Of a DNA stretch of 64,000 nt, positions 62,269 to 64,000 are shown one piece after another; positions within the stretch are counted from its first letter, which is position 1; each line of letters begins with the position of its first letter. The stretch covers positions 558,001-622,000 of the forward strand of contig NZ_FRAQ01000001.1 in assembly GCF_900142385.1 (NCBI RefSeq), in the 5' to 3' direction. A program made the position numbers and the translations under genes. The notes under the pieces were generated by a model. The model was given only the letters and a program-made list of their open reading frames with translations, did no database searches and had not been told where the DNA came from. This DNA comes from Marinobacter antarcticus (GTDB taxonomy: Bacteria; Pseudomonadota; Gammaproteobacteria; Pseudomonadales; Oleiphilaceae).

Positions 62269-64000
62269 TCAAGTTTTCAGCGACCCCGATACAAATAGAC
62301 GTTACAGAGTCGTTCTTGAGCACCTGAGTGACTTAATGCTGATAGATGTAGATAGCGAGAAAGCCTGGCCTTTCCCAATCCCTGAAGAAGAGTTCCACGC
62401 AGCGGGATATCAATCTATCTCTGACCCATACCCTTTGGTCAGTGTCGAAGAGGGAAGCGTTGGCGCTGCAAGACGGGACGAAGCTTGGAGCACCATCAGC
62501 CCTTTACTTGGCGATTATGCGCTGATGTTCATCAAGAGTGAGCGTAATCGGCTGATTAGCCAGCTCCTAATATCTACTGATAAGCCGAGACTTTACATCA
62601 CTCGCCAACTTCGGCGTTATTGGCAGAGGGGAATGGCACCAAATGCTTTAGCACCGGACTACCATAAATGCGGAGCCGTTGGGCGGCCAAGGCGCGAAAT
62701 TGAAAACAAAGTTGGGCGAAAGCGAACGGTTTCCCCAGGGGTAGGTGTACCCGTAACGGAGGAGGTCGCGGAGCTGTTCCGCATGGTGTTCGATGGCTTT
62801 TATCTAACCAATGAAAAAGTGCCGCTGACCGCGGCGAAGGACAAAGCCGTTGGCCTCTTCAAAGCACGATATCCCACCGCCACAGAATCGGCTGTGCCCA
62901 CACTGAAGCAGTTTCGGTATTTCTTTCAGACTAACTATCAGAATAGTGAAGTAGCGCGGAAGCGAACTCCTGCACGAATTTACCAAAAGGATATGCGGGC
63001 GTTGACAAGCACCTCGGCGAATCTGAACTTTGGCCCCGGAGCACGATACGAGATCGATGCGACGATCGGCGATCTTTATCTCGTGGCCGAAGACGATCCT
63101 AACGTCATCATCGGTCGACCCGTTTTGTACTTCGTCAAAGACGTGTTTAGTCGAATGGTGGTTGGCATGTACGTGGGCCTGGAAAACCCCTCTTGGGTGG
63201 CCGCAATGCTGGCGTTGAGTAATTCCTTTAGTGACAAAACGGCCTATTGCCAGGAATACGGAGTGAATATTCGAACAGAAGATTGGCCCAGTATGGGCAT
63301 TCCTGCGGGGATCATGGCTGATAGGGGCGAACTTCTGTACCGCCAAGCCGATGTGCTGGTTAACCGGTTCGGCGTGCAACTGAGTAACTCACGGGCCTAC
63401 CGAGGTGATGATAAAGCGATCTGCGAGCGGTTCTTCAACACAATTCAGAGTCAGTTCCGGCCTTACGTGGGTGGTGTAGTGGAGCCGGTGAATGGCAAGA
63501 AGCGCATCGGTAAGCGCTATGAATTGGATGCAGTTCTGAACATTTCTGAATTCACAAAAATGCTGATCAACTTGGTTGTTGTCTATAACACCCAACATGT
63601 TATTGAAGGCTATGACCTTGCGCCCGATATGCCAATAGACCTGCCATCAATACCGTTGGATTTATGGAATTGGGGAATCCAGAACCGCACCGGCAAGCTC
63701 CGGTCATGTGACGAGAGTTTAGCGCGAATTAACCTTTTGCCCTATGAAAATGGAACAGTGTCTCAGGTGGGCATTACCCTCAAAGGTCTTGTTTATACCT
63801 GTCGGGAAGCAATTACAGCAGGCTGGTTTGATCGCATCCGCCAGAACCGGCCGTCAAAAGTTGAAGTCGCTTTCGATCCCAGGCGAACCAATACGGTCTA
63901 TCTGAGACCGGACAAAACTTTTGAGAATTATTGGGTGTGCGAGCTTTCGGACAGAAGTCGCAGATTTCGCGATATGAGTTTTATGGAAGCTGCTGGCGTG
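62258..64000 (+). CDS. tnsB: Tn7-type DDE transposase TnsB (5' part, runs off the window)
   Basis: The first 581 codons are open, compared with about 702 in Tn7 TnsB. The retroviral-integrase-like core has D267 (RYEIDATIGD), D355 (GIMADRGELL) and E390 (DDKAICERFFNTI), with the D355-E390 gap the same as in Tn7. The N-terminal DNA-binding part has LYITRQLRRYWQRGMAPNAL. PIDLPSIPLDLWNWGIQNRT is near-identical in layout to Tn7. ATG 62258 is chosen because it overlaps the tnsA stop region and the reading frame is otherwise long and open. TnsB binds the repeats at the element end and joins 3' ends to the target. Confidence 0.95.
   Translation, partial: MLLNQVFSDPDTNRRYRVVLEHLSDLMLIDVDSEKAWPFPIPEEEFHAAGYQSISDPYPLVSVEEGSVGAARRDEAWSTISPLLGDYALMFIKSERNRLISQLLISTDKPRLYITRQLRRYWQRGMAPNALAPDYHKCGAVGRPRREIENKVGRKRTVSPGVGVPVTEEVAELFRMVFDGFYLTNEKVPLTAAKDKAVGLFKARYPTATESAVPTLKQFRYFFQTNYQNSEVARKRTPARIYQKDMRALTSTSANLNFGPGARYEIDATIGDLYLVAEDDPNVIIGRPVLYFVKDVFSRMVVGMYVGLENPSWVAAMLALSNSFSDKTAYCQEYGVNIRTEDWPSMGIPAGIMADRGELLYRQADVLVNRFGVQLSNSRAYRGDDKAICERFFNTIQSQFRPYVGGVVEPVNGKKRIGKRYELDAVLNISEFTKMLINLVVVYNTQHVIEGYDLAPDMPIDLPSIPLDLWNWGIQNRTGKLRSCDESLARINLLPYENGTVSQVGITLKGLVYTCREAITAGWFDRIRQNRPSKVEVAFDPRRTNTVYLRPDKTFENYWVCELSDRSRRFRDMSFMEAAGV

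Larger units (their letters stand above)
61343..64000 (+). mobile_element. Tn7-like transposon, tns-proximal end (continues past window)
   Basis: The element begins with TGTCGGTG and then TnsB-type binding repeats, followed by tnsA and tnsB in the order of Tn7. The 8-bp terminus and 22-bp first repeat have the same layout as Tn7 (TGTGGGCG, then GACAATAAAG). It lies at attTn7 beyond glmS, which points to a TnsD-guided insertion. tnsC, targeting genes, cargo and the far end are not seen. Confidence 0.93.

Noticed and set aside
61343..64000. CRISPR-associated transposon
   Set aside because: Nothing in the window shows cas genes or repeats, and insertion at the standard glmS distance fits TnsD targeting; left open only because the element continues outside.

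Overview
The window looks like the replication-origin region of a Gammaproteobacterium, most probably Marinobacter or a close relative. This rests on gene order (gyrB, recF, dnaN, dnaA, oriC, rpmH, rnpA, yidD, yidC, mnmE; then mnmG, rsmG, parA, parB, atpIBEFHAGDC, glmU, glmS), on protein character and on Pseudomonas-type parS palindromes. No rRNA or tRNA gene and no CRISPR array was seen.

Positions 1-14300 hold a VOC protein and a DNA-repair block. A FAN1-like VRR-NUC nuclease is translationally coupled to an iron-sulphur helicase carrying a fused PD-(D/E)XK nuclease; divergent from them is a recC-recB-recD operon. Positions 14200-21300 are mixed: an orphan contractile-tail sheath-like gene overlapping the end of recD, two divergent ABC exporters flanking a triple 18-bp repeat, a gabT-type aminotransferase broken by an out-of-frame deletion, and a VC0807-family membrane protein.

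Positions 21300-33800 are the origin block. gyrB, recF, a UbiB/ABC1-family gene, dnaN and dnaA read leftward; rpmH, rnpA, yidD, yidC and mnmE read rightward. Between dnaA and rpmH lies an oriC-like AT-rich region with several DnaA boxes. Two perfect parS palindromes sit inside recF.

Positions 34000-45900 are accessory: a GT2, VTT-domain, GT-C operon likely to modify a cell-envelope glycolipid; ychJ; an acyl-CoA dehydrogenase remnant; a DUF3833 lipoprotein; an RND pump lacking an outer-membrane factor; an EAL protein; and an LplT-like transporter. Positions 45900-61320 return to housekeeping genes: a second DnaA-box cluster before mnmG, then rsmG, parAB, the full ATP synthase operon, and glmU-glmS.

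From 61343 to the window end is one end of a Tn7-like transposon, inserted 24 bp after the glmS stop codon. It shows a TGT terminus, three TnsB-type sites with a 20-bp period, tnsA, and the first 581 codons of tnsB. Its cargo lies beyond the window.
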